Part shown: positions 46,345-54,088 of the stretch, piece after piece
Numbering within the stretch: the stretch's first letter is position 1
Layout: each line of letters opens with the position of its first letter
Source of the DNA: UBA7957 sp965224675
Lineage (GTDB): Bacteria; Pseudomonadota; Gammaproteobacteria; Granulosicoccales; Granulosicoccaceae
Direction of reading: 5' to 3'
Assembly: GCA_965224675.1 (NCBI GenBank)
Contig: CBDDAA010000002.1
Location: 1,054,001 to 1,118,000, forward strand
Length of the DNA stretch: 64,000 bases
Translations under genes and position numbers: made by a program
The notes under the pieces: model-generated
Told to the model about the DNA's origin: nothing
Database searches by the model: none
What the model saw: only the letters and a program-made list of their open reading frames with translations

Positions 46345-47811
46345 TTAGACTAACACAACATCATATTGTTCTCGGGTATACATACCTTCACCTTGAAGTC
46401 GTATTGGCACGCCGATAAACCCCTCCAACTCTGCCACATCTCCAGATTGCTCGTCCATAAGCAAATCGGTTACTTCGGTAGAGGCCACCACGGTTAGCGA
46501 ACTGACATCAAACTGCCTGACCTGACGAATAATTTCACGAGTAATTTCATAACAAACTGTTTCCGCGGTTTTCATTGCACCCCGACCGGAACACGCGGGG
46601 CATTCCGAAGTGAGCACATGTTCCAGGCTCTCCCTTGTTCGTTTGCGAGTCATTTCTACCAAACCCAGGGAAGATACTTCACAAATTTGAGTACGCACCG
46701 TGTCACGCGCTAGGCATTTTTCAAGGGCACGCATGACCTGTTGTTTGTGAGTGTCCTCGTTCATATCAATAAAATCGATGATAATGATACCACCCAGATT
46801 TCGTAATCGCAGTTGTCGCGCAATAGCTTGAGCCGCTTCAAGATTAGTTTTAAAAATCGTCTCTTCAAGGTTTCTATGCCCAACAAAAGCGCCGGTATTT
46901 ACATCGATGGTCGTCATAGACTCAGTTTGATCAATAACGAGGTAACCACCAGACTTCAACTGCACCTTTTTATCCAATGCACGTTGTATTTCATCTTCAA
47001 CGCCATATATATCAAAAATAGGTCGTTCACCAGGATAGTGCTCAATATGGTCAGTTAGGTTGGGTACATATTCCCGGCAAAATTCCAGTGCCAGTTGGAA
47101 GGTTTCCCTTGAGTCTATCCTGACACGCTCAACACTGAAGTCCTTAATATCTCTTAGCGTTCGCAGAACCAGTGGTAGATCCTTGTAAATAACATGACTC
47201 GGTAAATCTACTGATAACTTGTCACTAATTGAATTCCATAGTTTCTGCAAAAAACGCATATCATGCTCGATAGCTTCCTGACCCACTGCTTCGGCCATTG
47301 TGCGAACAATATAGCCACTGCTCTGATCACCGAGAAAGCCCTGAATAATATTTCGCAATCGTTCCCGTTCTGTTTCATCTTCAATTTTTGCAGAAACACC
47401 AATATTGTTTTCATTGGGCATTAGCACAAGAAAACGCGATGGAATGGTTAAATTTGTGGTCAGTCGTGCGCCTTTACTTCCCAACGGATCCTTTATTACC
47501 TGAACAACAACACGTTGACCTTCAACCAGACTTTCATGAATTGACTTTGGCGGAATCCGGTTTCCATTTGCATATGGCAACCGTGTAAGTGCAATATCGG
47601 ATGCATGTAAAAAAGCAGCTCTTTCCAGCCCAATATCGAGAAAAGCAGCCTCCATGCCAGGAAGAACCCGCACCACCTTACCACTATAAATATTACCTAC
47701 TAAACCTCGCTTGTTTGACCGCTCAATAAGCACTTCTGTCAACATGCCATTCTCAAGGCTAGCCACACGTGTCTCTTGCGGTGTTACATTAATTAGCAGT
47801 TCTTCAGTCAT
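46345..47811 (-). CDS. rng: Ribonuclease G
   Basis: A 488-residue endoribonuclease that matures 16S rRNA 5' ends and some mRNAs. The N-terminal S1 RNA-binding domain (GNIYSGKVVRVLPGMEAAFLDIGLERAAFLHASD) is followed by the 5'-sensor and DNase I-like catalytic part (GGYLVIDQTESMTTIDVNTG with catalytic Asp, then GGIIIIDFIDM with the second Asp). SECPACSGRG is the zinc-link. It lacks the long C-terminal scaffold of RNase E. maf, a common upstream neighbour, is absent. Confidence 0.95.
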   Translation of the reverse strand: MTEELLINVTPQETRVASLENGMLTEVLIERSNKRGLVGNIYSGKVVRVLPGMEAAFLDIGLERAAFLHASDIALTRLPYANGNRIPPKSIHESLVEGQRVVVQVIKDPLGSKGARLTTNLTIPSRFLVLMPNENNIGVSAKIEDETERERLRNIIQGFLGDQSSGYIVRTMAEAVGQEAIEHDMRFLQKLWNSISDKLSVDLPSHVIYKDLPLVLRTLRDIKDFSVERVRIDSRETFQLALEFCREYVPNLTDHIEHYPGERPIFDIYGVEDEIQRALDKKVQLKSGGYLVIDQTESMTTIDVNTGAFVGHRNLEETIFKTNLEAAQAIARQLRLRNLGGIIIIDFIDMNEDTHKQQVMRALEKCLARDTVRTQICEVSSLGLVEMTRKRTRESLEHVLTSECPACSGRGAMKTAETVCYEITREIIRQVRQFDVSSLTVVASTEVTDLLMDEQSGDVAELEGFIGVPIRLQGEGMYTREQYDVVLV

Positions 47812-48117
47812 ATTATAATTCTATCACCTCTCAAGAGTTGCCCATTAAAAGTCATCAAAGTTCAATACCTGCGATCTGACGCTAACTGATTATAGAGCTT
47901 TTAATCGGGATATTTCATGGATTTGGATGATAATTACTTGCAGAGCTAACTCAGTTTGTATTTTACACAGACATTAAAATGGATTTAAAAGGCGCTACTT
48001 AGCAAAGATCGAAAAAAATAAATACAATAACAATCAAACAGTTAAAGAAAATACTTTCAATTACCAAGTTAAGGAATATTGAAGCAAATAGTTAATATTT
48101 TTGAATTAATAGCAAAT
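47812..48117. other. AT-rich intergenic region upstream of rng
   Basis: About 300 nt of low-GC sequence containing the rng promoter region and no recognisable gene. The usual neighbours maf and mreBCD are not present, so the local order has been rearranged. Confidence 0.3.
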
Positions 48118-48406
48118 TCAGAGCAATATTTGTTCAACCCCTCCCTGTTTCACCTGCCCTATGAATTGCCTTGCCCGGTCTTCGCCTAATTCTGATTTGA
48201 CCACTTCCACAACGATATAATCTGCAGACAAGCCTGTTTCTTCCTCAAAACGACTAAGTCCCTGCACACACAGGGCTGGAAGTCATTAGCTTTATCTCTC
48301 CTGATCTAACTTTATCTTTACCTGTAAACGCCTGAATACCCAGCTTCAATTCTTGCGCTTTTCTGTACTTAACCTGGGTTGCTATATCGGGTCTGTCAAT
48401 CGCCAT
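48118..48406 (-). pseudogene. Possible frameshifted small gene
   Basis: A minus-strand ATG at 48406 starts a frame of 50 residues (MAIDRPDIATQVKYRKAQEL, then LGIQAFTGKDKV) ending at a TAG at 48254-48256. An overlapping frame continues as ALCVQGLSRFEEETGLSADY then a further ~30 residues (ELGEDRARQF, QVKQGGVEQILL) to a TGA at 48118. Both pieces have coding-like composition and together would make a ~95-residue protein with one frameshift. No family recognised; a non-coding explanation is possible. Confidence 0.35.
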
Positions 48407-48599
48407 ATGCTTGCCTCGCCACAGCACCGATCTGATAGTTCAACCTGACCCTGCAATAATGAACTACTCACGTGTGTGGAATCGTAGGTTTTCATCGGAC
48501 TATGACAAGGATCATGATAGAGGTATTTCTGACCATGTGTATTTTTCAGATGAAACTGGGCAAGGAATGATACTTTACGCGCTGGAAACTAAAAATAAA

Positions 48600-48638
48600 C
48601 GGCAAAAACAACAAAGGCCCTTCCGGGCCTTTGTTGTT
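48600..48638 (-). terminator. Intrinsic terminator of the rplM-rpsI operon
   Basis: A perfect 14-bp stem (AACAACAAAGGCCC / GGGCCTTTGTTGTT) around a TTCC loop lies 47 nt after the rpsI stop. Read on the minus strand it is followed by a T-run (TTTTTGCC), so it should end the ribosomal-protein transcript very efficiently. It could also act weakly in the other direction. Confidence 0.92.
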
Positions 48639-48684
48639 AAAATACAGTGTACGTGTACATAACACACTGTAAATCAATATAATT

Positions 48685-49077
48685 TTAACGTTTGGAGAAC
48701 TGCGTTGCTCTTCGTGCTTTACGTAAACCGACTTTCTTTCTTTCAACTTTTCGAGAATCACGCGTTAACAGGCCCGCCTTGCGTAACGGTGAGCGCAGCT
48801 CTTCATTATAAGATAATAACGCACGAGCTATTCCGAGTCTTATAGCACCCGCTTGCCCACTATCACCACCACCACTGACAGTAATATTAAAATCAAACTG
48901 CTTTAAAGCATCTGCTGTTTCAAGCGGTTGGCGTATTACCATATGCGCTGTCTCGCGGCCAAAATAAGCTTCCAACGCTTTATTATTTATAATGATTTCG
49001 CCAGAACCTGAGCGCATAAACACCCTGGCACTTGATGATTTTCGTCGTCCTGTTCCGTAATAGTGTTGATCTGCCAT
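48685..49077 (-). CDS. rpsI: 30S ribosomal protein S9
   Basis: A 130-residue ribosomal protein, the E. coli length, from the ATG at 49077; an ATG 9 nt upstream is not used in homologues. It begins MADQHYYGTGRRKSS and ends in the basic tail RKARRATQFSKR, whose last residues reach the P-site tRNA. SGGGDSGQAGAIRLGIARAL is the central signature. It follows rplM by 28 nt, the universal L13-S9 operon. Confidence 0.97.
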   Translation of the reverse strand: MADQHYYGTGRRKSSSARVFMRSGSGEIIINNKALEAYFGRETAHMVIRQPLETADALKQFDFNITVSGGGDSGQAGAIRLGIARALLSYNEELRSPLRKAGLLTRDSRKVERKKVGLRKARRATQFSKR

Positions 49078-49105
49078 TTTGCGCAATACTCTCTAATTAT
49101 CTGTA

Positions 49106-49534
49106 TTAAATTTCAAGTGGTTGGGGCTGTTGGGCTGCATGCTCATGCTTAGGCCCAGCATAAACTCTAAGTTTTCTATACATTGCACGCCCCAGCGGAT
49201 TTTTTGGTAGCATGCCTTTTACTGCCAATTCAATAATTCGCTCTGGCGCGTCCTGTTGCATTTTTTCGAAATTAATGGATTTTAAATTCCCAATGTAACC
49301 CGTGCTGCGGTAATACATCTTGTCCTTAAATTTATTACCTGTCACTTGAACTTTTGACGCATTGATAACAACAATATGATCACCTGTGTCTACATGTGGT
49401 GTAAAGATAGGCTTATGCTTACCTCTTAACCTATGAGCTATTTCTGTTGCAAGGCGGCCAAGTGTTTTACCTTCAGCATCAACGACATACCATTGACGTT
49501 TTACCTCGGCAGGTTTAGCACTGAAGGTTTTCAT
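49106..49534 (-). CDS. rplM: 50S ribosomal protein L13
   Basis: A 142-residue ribosomal protein, the E. coli length, from the ATG at 49534 (MKTFSAKPAEVKRQWYVVDA), with GGAG about 6 nt upstream. Signatures include KTLGRLATEIAHRLRGKHKP, VINASKVQVTG and KGMLPKNPLGRAMYRKLRVYAGPKHEH. First gene of the L13-S9 operon. The 5' leader is about 54 nt from the predicted promoter, long enough for translational autoregulation as in E. coli, but no structure was assigned. Confidence 0.97.
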   Translation of the reverse strand: MKTFSAKPAEVKRQWYVVDAEGKTLGRLATEIAHRLRGKHKPIFTPHVDTGDHIVVINASKVQVTGNKFKDKMYYRSTGYIGNLKSINFEKMQQDAPERIIELAVKGMLPKNPLGRAMYRKLRVYAGPKHEHAAQQPQPLEI

Positions 49535-49594
49535 CCAAGACTCCAAAAAATTTTATATAATGCACGAATTAAGACCCGTGCGGGAAAACGGAGA

Positions 49595-49624
49595 ATTATA
49601 TGCCTTTTCATATAACATGCTCAA
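49595..49624 (-). promoter_or_regulatory. Predicted sigma-70 promoter of rplM-rpsI
   Basis: On the minus strand TTGAGC (49619-49624) and a perfect TATAAT (49595-49600) are separated by 18 nt. The transcript would start near 49588, giving a leader of about 54 nt before rplM. No equally good promoter lies between here and the terminator of the upstream small-RNA unit. Confidence 0.65.
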
Positions 49625-49877
49625 GGAAAATGAGCTATTTATCCATTATGGGATAGATATGTTTCGTTATTCTTTAATTACCACCCTCATTAACTCTAAC
49701 CTATAGCAACACGGGTATTACGCACAGTACACTAAAAGTTCTTAATTTGTCTGGTATTGAAAGGGTGAGTAATTAAGATTATTACCTTCAATAGTTGAAG
49801 ATTGTTCGTTAATATTTTTAATTATTCCTTATTTTACAAATAGTTATATATCTATTAATAATGAATTGATGCTGGAA

Positions 49878-49962
49878 TAGAAAACAGCGCAGCAAATCTG
49901 CTGCGCTGAAACCATCAAGGAGGATGGAGGAGGAAACAGGTTACCCGACCAACTTAGCTGTC
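49878..49962 (-). ncRNA. Candidate small RNA, unit 2 (CCTCCTCC-containing sibling)
   Basis: On the minus strand the unit contains AACCTGTTTCCTCCTCCATC (49923-49942), identical over 20 nt to unit 1. CCATC pairs with GATGG around the 6-nt loop CTCCTT (49912-49927). A 10-bp terminator stem follows, CAGCGCAGCA/TGCTGCGCTG (49885-49908), and then TTTTCTATT. No own promoter was seen, so it may come from read-through or processing of a longer transcript from unit 1; a CCAGCTTAG/CTAAGTTGG stem (about 49950-49971) lies at or before its 5' end. The 5' end given is approximate. No protein is encoded on this strand. The exposed UUUCCUCCU could pair with Shine-Dalgarno sequences. Confidence 0.65.
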
Positions 49963-50007
49963 TAAGCTGGCTTAATAATAACGAGCCGGTAGTTAATTAC
50001 CGGCTTT

Positions 50008-50088
50008 AAAATAAAACTGACGCGGCCATCACTGACCGCGTCAAACCCATCATAGAAGATGGAGGAGGAAACAGGTTCGTTGTCGTTA
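50008..50088 (-). ncRNA. Candidate small RNA, unit 1 (CCTCCTCC-containing sibling)
   Basis: About 80 nt on the minus strand, starting near 50088 below a sigma-70-type promoter. It carries AACCTGTTTCCTCCTCCATC (50058-50077), a CCATC/GATGG stem with the 6-nt loop TTCTAT (50047-50062), and an 8-bp terminator stem TGACGCGG/CCGCGTCA (50018-50043) followed by GTTTTATTTT. The T-run lies only on the minus side, which fixes the strand. Shared core, shared small stem and unrelated terminator stems are what duplicated sibling sRNAs look like, as in the alphaproteobacterial cuckoo RNAs or Neisseria sibling sRNAs. No homology to those is claimed. Confidence 0.72.
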
Positions 50089-50094
50089 ATCAGT

Positions 50095-50124
50095 ATATTA
50101 TTATATTCTAATTATCTATGTCAA
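50095..50124 (-). promoter_or_regulatory. Predicted sigma-70 promoter of small-RNA unit 1
   Basis: On the minus strand a perfect TTGACA (50119-50124) is followed after 18 nt by TAATAT (50095-50100) in a very AT-rich spacer. The start point would be near 50088, 11 nt before the conserved AACCTG. This -35 is the best in the intergenic region. Confidence 0.65.
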
Positions 50125-50228
50125 CACTTTTTACCTGTTTTTCTGTGTACAATCATTTCATTATCGAAACAATCCGTGATCTAGTGTAGTGATTCATACA
50201 AAGTGCACAGTTAGACGGCGAATCAAAG

Positions 50229-50654
50229 CTAATCTGGTACGCTGTCTGATAGCTCATAGTCATGGGTAATCTTAGCTGTTTTCTCAAGCATCCTACTGGC
50301 AGAACAGTATTTTTCAGCTGATAGTGAAACTGCCCGTTTTACACGACTCTCTGAAAGATCCCTACCCCTGACAATAAAATGCACATGGATCTTAGTGAAT
50401 ACCATCGGAACTTCTGACGCACGGTCAGCGGTTAAAATAACTTCGCAATCATCAATATTCTGTCGCGCTTTTTTTAGCATCGAGACAACATCAAAAGCCG
50501 TACATCCGCCCATACCCAGCAATAACATTTCCATAGGTCGTAGCCCAAGGTTCCTCCCTCCGTACTCGGATGCACCATCCATCACCACTGAATGACCACT
50601 ATCCGATTCACCTACAAAACTCATATGATCCAGCCACTTAACACGTGCATGCAT
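50229..50654 (-). CDS. yhfA: OsmC-family protein (YhfA-like)
   Basis: A 141-residue OsmC/Ohr-fold protein from the ATG at 50654, chosen because GGAG lies 8 nt before it; a longer frame to 50693 lacks support. LGLRPMEMLLLGMGGCTAFDVVSMLKKAR contains the first conserved Cys, and SLSAEKYCSASRML the second, the pair that reduces organic hydroperoxides in OsmC and Ohr. It is divergent from crp, as yhfA is in E. coli. Direct peroxidase activity for the YhfA subgroup is not established. Confidence 0.87.
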   Translation of the reverse strand: MHARVKWLDHMSFVGESDSGHSVVMDGASEYGGRNLGLRPMEMLLLGMGGCTAFDVVSMLKKARQNIDDCEVILTADRASEVPMVFTKIHVHFIVRGRDLSESRVKRAVSLSAEKYCSASRMLEKTAKITHDYELSDSVPD

Positions 50655-50815
50655 TTTTTTCACTCCTTTTACTAAATGTGAATCTTGTCTCAATTCGAGA
50701 GAAACAATGAAGAATCCTGAAATTCTGCCGAATAATTACACCACATACAACGAATAAATTACGCGGCTAAGTTTCGTGTGAATAGAATACTATTGAGTTG
50801 GAGATTAGAAGGATA

Positions 50816-51454
50816 ATGCTACCATTACGCGCAATATCAAAACAGGCAGAATGGCTTGAGACATTCTTACGACATAGCCATCGAAGACAACATTCCGCTA
50901 AAACGACAATCATTCATCACGGTGATGAACCTGATACGCTTTATTACATAGTCAGCGGTTCTGTAAGTGTTGTCATTGAAGATAATGATGGACGGGAAAT
51001 TGTCCTGGCCTATCTGAATAAAGATGATTTTTTTGGTGAAATTGGCTTGTTTGATGAAGAAAGCCAACGCAGTGCATGGGTTGTGGCCCGTACAAAATGC
51101 GAACTCGCTGAAATGAATTACGATCAATTTAAACGTTTGGCAAATCAGTCACCTGACATTCTATTTGCTTTGTCTTCCCAGATTGCATCACGATTAAGAA
51201 AGACGAGTACTAAAGTCAGAGACTTGGCATTTTTGGATGTTACAGGCCGGGTTGCATCTACATTGCTCGATCTAGCTAAACAACCAGATGCAATCACACA
51301 TCCTGATGGCATGCAGATAAGGATTACCCGACAAGAAATTGCCCGCATTGTGGGTTGCTCACGAGAAATGGTGGGGCGAGTGCTAAAAGAACTCGAGGAA
51401 CGTGGGTTAATACATGCCCGAGGCAAAACCATGGTCATCTATGGCACTCGTTAG
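50816..51454 (+). CDS. crp: cAMP receptor protein family regulator (CRP/Vfr)
   Basis: A 212-residue CRP-type regulator from the ATG at 50816 with AAGGA just upstream. The cyclic-nucleotide domain contains the binding pocket FFGEIGLFDEESQRSAWVVARTKCELAEM, in which Glu, Arg and Ser correspond to the cAMP contacts of E. coli CRP. The C-terminal helix-turn-helix is ITRQEIARIVGCSREMVGRVLKELEERG, and Arg/Glu contacts in it match those recognising TGTGA. It should be a global carbon or virulence-type regulator. Convergent with trpC. Confidence 0.93.
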   Translation: MLPLRAISKQAEWLETFLRHSHRRQHSAKTTIIHHGDEPDTLYYIVSGSVSVVIEDNDGREIVLAYLNKDDFFGEIGLFDEESQRSAWVVARTKCELAEMNYDQFKRLANQSPDILFALSSQIASRLRKTSTKVRDLAFLDVTGRVASTLLDLAKQPDAITHPDGMQIRITRQEIARIVGCSREMVGRVLKELEERGLIHARGKTMVIYGTR

Positions 51455-51488
51455 GCCCGAACCACATTAAGTTATATAATCTCGGATA

Positions 51489-51523
51489 AAAGGTTGTCTC
51501 TATGGAACAGAGGCTGCCTTTTT
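51489..51523. terminator. Bidirectional terminator between crp and trpC
   Basis: AAAGGTTGTCTCT pairs with AGAGGCTGCCTTT over 13 positions with one mismatch and two wobble pairs, around the loop ATGGAAC. TTTTT follows on the plus strand and TTTTA on the minus strand, so it can end both convergent transcripts. It overlaps the trpC stop codon. Confidence 0.75.
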
Positions 51524-52340
51524 AGTCCGTACCTGATTGCTGGTTAAAGAACAAACTACGAAGATGTTCGCCAGGATCGTCGTGGCGCATAAAAGTTTCA
51601 CCTACCAAAAAACAATTGACATTATTGTTTCGCATTAAGTGAACGTCTGCGTGCGTTAGGATGCCACTTTCGGTCACCAATATTGACGATTCCGGCACCA
51701 TAGAAAGCATGTTAATCGTAGTGAGCAACGAAACTTCAAATGTTCTCAAATTACGGTTATTAATGCCAATCATTGCAGGTTCCAAGTGCAGAGCCCTCTC
51801 CATTTCTTTCTCATTGTGAACTTCAATTAGAACATCCAACATTAGTTCTTGTGCAACGCTGTTAAGTTCCTGCATTTGTGTATCCTCAAGCGCGGATACA
51901 ATTAATAAGATACAATCTGCTCCAATTACACGTGCCTCCATTACTTGATAGGGATCAATAATGAAGTCTTTACGGATGACTGGTAAATCACAGGCATTTC
52001 GTGCTTCAATCAAATATTCATCAGCACCCTGAAAAAAATTGACATCTGTTAATACTGAAAGGCATGCTGCGCCACCTTTTTCGTAACTCTGTGCAATTTC
52101 TCCAGGTACAAAATGTTGTCGGATGACTCCTTTGCTCGGTGAAGCTTTTTTAATTTCCGCTACTACTGCTGGTAGGTTATCTGACAGCTTACGTTCAATT
52201 GCAGCACAAAACCCCCGTACAGATGCAGCTTCAGGCAACCTGTCAGTCAATTCCTGAAACCCTATCAGTTTTCTCCGTGCTTGTATTTCCAGGGTTTTTT
52301 GCGCAAGGATTTTTTTCAATATGTCAGGTGTACTATTCAT
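51522..52340 (-). CDS. trpC: Indole-3-glycerol-phosphate synthase
   Basis: A 272-residue monofunctional TrpC (not fused to TrpF), closing the indole ring from carboxyphenylaminodeoxyribulose phosphate. VVAEIKKASPSKGVIR carries the catalytic Lys, CLSVLTDVNFFQGADEYL and LPVIRKDFIIDPYQVMEARVIGADCILLI the next barrel strands, and IGINNRNLRTFEV and VTESGI the phosphate-binding end. It is the last gene of the trpE-G-D-C set, 5 nt after trpD. trpF, trpB and trpA are not nearby. Confidence 0.96.
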   Translation of the reverse strand: MNSTPDILKKILAQKTLEIQARRKLIGFQELTDRLPEAASVRGFCAAIERKLSDNLPAVVAEIKKASPSKGVIRQHFVPGEIAQSYEKGGAACLSVLTDVNFFQGADEYLIEARNACDLPVIRKDFIIDPYQVMEARVIGADCILLIVSALEDTQMQELNSVAQELMLDVLIEVHNEKEMERALHLEPAMIGINNRNLRTFEVSLLTTINMLSMVPESSILVTESGILTHADVHLMRNNNVNCFLVGETFMRHDDPGEHLRSLFFNQQSGTD

Positions 52341-52345
52341 GTTGA

Positions 52346-53362
52346 TTAAAAAGAGTTAGACTTTTTAATCAAGGCGTCCAAGCGAACCTGGGCCTCACCC
52401 GAAGCAATCACAGCCCGGGCCTGGTTGATTCCAGAAGACAGGTCATCCGCAAGACCAGCAACGTAAATGGCCGCACCCGAATTCAGTAATATTGCATTTA
52501 GAGCCGCTCCGGCTTGATTTGCCAAAGCGGATTTAATCATGCTAAGACTTTCACTTACATTGGCAACCTGTATTTCTTCCAATGGGTGTAACTGCATCCC
52601 AAAATCCTCAGGACAAACAGTGTACGCTTGTATTTTACCATCCTTTAATTCTGCACAATATGTAGGTTTTGCGATACTGATTTCATCTAATCCATCTTCT
52701 GCGTGAACGACAAGCACATGCTCGCTGTTTAGTTCATGTAATACACTAGCCATAGGTTGTAGCAATGTTTTACTAAACACACCCAGTAAAAGATTGGGTG
52801 CTTCGGCCGGATTTGTCAATGGCCCAAGGATATTAAATATCGTTCGAATTGACATTTCCTTGCGCGGTCCAATTGCGTGTTTCATAGCACTGTGGTGCAG
52901 AGGTGCAAACATAAATCCAATACCAATTTCTTCAATGCAGGTTGAAACTTGATCCGCAGTAAGCTGTAAGTTTACTCCTGCTTCTTCCAGTAGATCAGCA
53001 CTACCAGAAGAACTGGATACAGCTCTGTTACCATGTTTGGCAACCGTGCCACCGGCAGCTGCAACAACAAAGGCAGAGGCAGTGGAAATATTAAAAGTAT
53101 GTGAAACATCACCTCCGGTTCCGACAATATCAACCAAATGTCTGCTGTTTACTTTTACTGATGTCGCCAACTCCCGCATCACAGATGCCGCTGCCGCGAT
53201 CTCTTGAACGCTTTCTCCTTTAAGTCTTAGCGCAACCAGAAAACCACCTATTTGAGCACCCGTTGCTTCACCTGTCATTATTTGCTTCATTACATCACCC
53301 ATCTGTGATGAAGAAAGGTCTTTTCCCTCAATGACAATGGCCAGTGCCTGTTGAATATTCAT
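52346..53362 (-). CDS. trpD: Anthranilate phosphoribosyltransferase
   Basis: A 338-residue TrpD adding phosphoribosyl to anthranilate. DIVGTGGDVSHTFNIST is the PRPP loop, AKHGNRAVSSSSGSADLLEEAGV follows, and IRTIFNILGPLTNPA is the anthranilate-side signature. It is not fused to TrpG, as in Pseudomonas and unlike enterics. It lies 78 nt after trpG and 5 nt before trpC. Confidence 0.96.
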   Translation of the reverse strand: MNIQQALAIVIEGKDLSSSQMGDVMKQIMTGEATGAQIGGFLVALRLKGESVQEIAAAASVMRELATSVKVNSRHLVDIVGTGGDVSHTFNISTASAFVVAAAGGTVAKHGNRAVSSSSGSADLLEEAGVNLQLTADQVSTCIEEIGIGFMFAPLHHSAMKHAIGPRKEMSIRTIFNILGPLTNPAEAPNLLLGVFSKTLLQPMASVLHELNSEHVLVVHAEDGLDEISIAKPTYCAELKDGKIQAYTVCPEDFGMQLHPLEEIQVANVSESLSMIKSALANQAGAALNAILLNSGAAIYVAGLADDLSSGINQARAVIASGEAQVRLDALIKKSNSF

Positions 53363-53440
53363 TATAATCTCTCAGTTATCAGTTCCTGATCAATCCAAAT
53401 TGCAGGTATAGGGTGTGATGTTTTAGTTAACACCAATTTT

Positions 53441-54022
53441 TCATGAATTAAGTAAAAAGTTTTGAATCAAATCGTGTCCATGTTGTGATCGAATCGATTC
53501 TGGATGAAATTGCACACCCTCTATAGCGAGATCCTTATGCCGAATACCCATAATTTCGTCAACACTGCCATCCTGGTTTTGGGTCCAGGCTGTTATTTCA
53601 AAACAGTCGGGCATTCCCGCCTTATCGACAACCAGCGAATGATAGCGGGTGGCTCTGAATGGCTTAGCAAGATCTGCAAAAACCCCTCTACTTTTGTGAT
53701 AGATATCCGAAACCTTTCCGTGCATGATTTCACTGGCATGGACGATGGTACCGCCAAATACCTGGCCAATACATTGGTAACCCAGACAAACGCCAAATAT
53801 AGGCACAACACCCCCCATCTCCATGATAAGTTGCATTGATAATCCGGCGTCATCCGGCTTACCAGGGCCCGGCGAAATCATAATTTTTGTAGGTGCAAGC
53901 GATTTGACTTCAGTCAGGTCAATTTCATCATTTCGCTTAACTACCACTTCCTCGCCCAATTCGCCAAGGTATTGAACCAGGTTATAAGTAAAGGAATCAT
54001 AGTTATCAATCATTAATAACAT
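53441..54022 (-). CDS. trpG: Anthranilate synthase glutaminase subunit
   Basis: A 193-residue class I glutamine amidotransferase. The start at 54022 (MLLMIDNYDSFTYNLVQYL) is supported by GGAGGTG 5 nt upstream; an ATG at 54034 overlaps that ribosome-binding site. The oxyanion loop is ISPGPGKPDDAG, the catalytic Cys is in FGVCLGYQCIGQ, and the His-Glu pair is in GVQFHPESIRS. It supplies ammonia to TrpE. The protein may also serve folate synthesis (PabA) because no separate pabA is visible. Confidence 0.95.
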   Translation of the reverse strand: MLLMIDNYDSFTYNLVQYLGELGEEVVVKRNDEIDLTEVKSLAPTKIMISPGPGKPDDAGLSMQLIMEMGGVVPIFGVCLGYQCIGQVFGGTIVHASEIMHGKVSDIYHKSRGVFADLAKPFRATRYHSLVVDKAGMPDCFEITAWTQNQDGSVDEIMGIRHKDLAIEGVQFHPESIRSQHGHDLIQNFLLNS

Positions 54023-54088
54023 ACTCACCTCCATGCAGAAGTGTTCTTATCAAAAAAAGGTTATCAGGGGACTCCATTTTAATCATTA

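Noticed and set aside
48411..48662. Plus-strand 83-codon frame beside the rpsI terminator
   Set aside because: It runs through the terminator stem and overlaps no promoter; the composition looks non-coding.
49923..50077. The GGAGGAGG repeats on the plus strand read as ribosome-binding sites for short MEEETG peptides
   Set aside because: Promoter and T-runs lie on the minus side, the peptides have no shared sequence after the first six residues, and no plus-strand promoter fits.
42262..50190. Shared CTAGTGTAGTG word at about 42264 and 50180 as a repeat element
   Set aside because: Only 11 nt are shared, with no extended similarity; chance within 64 kb is not excluded.
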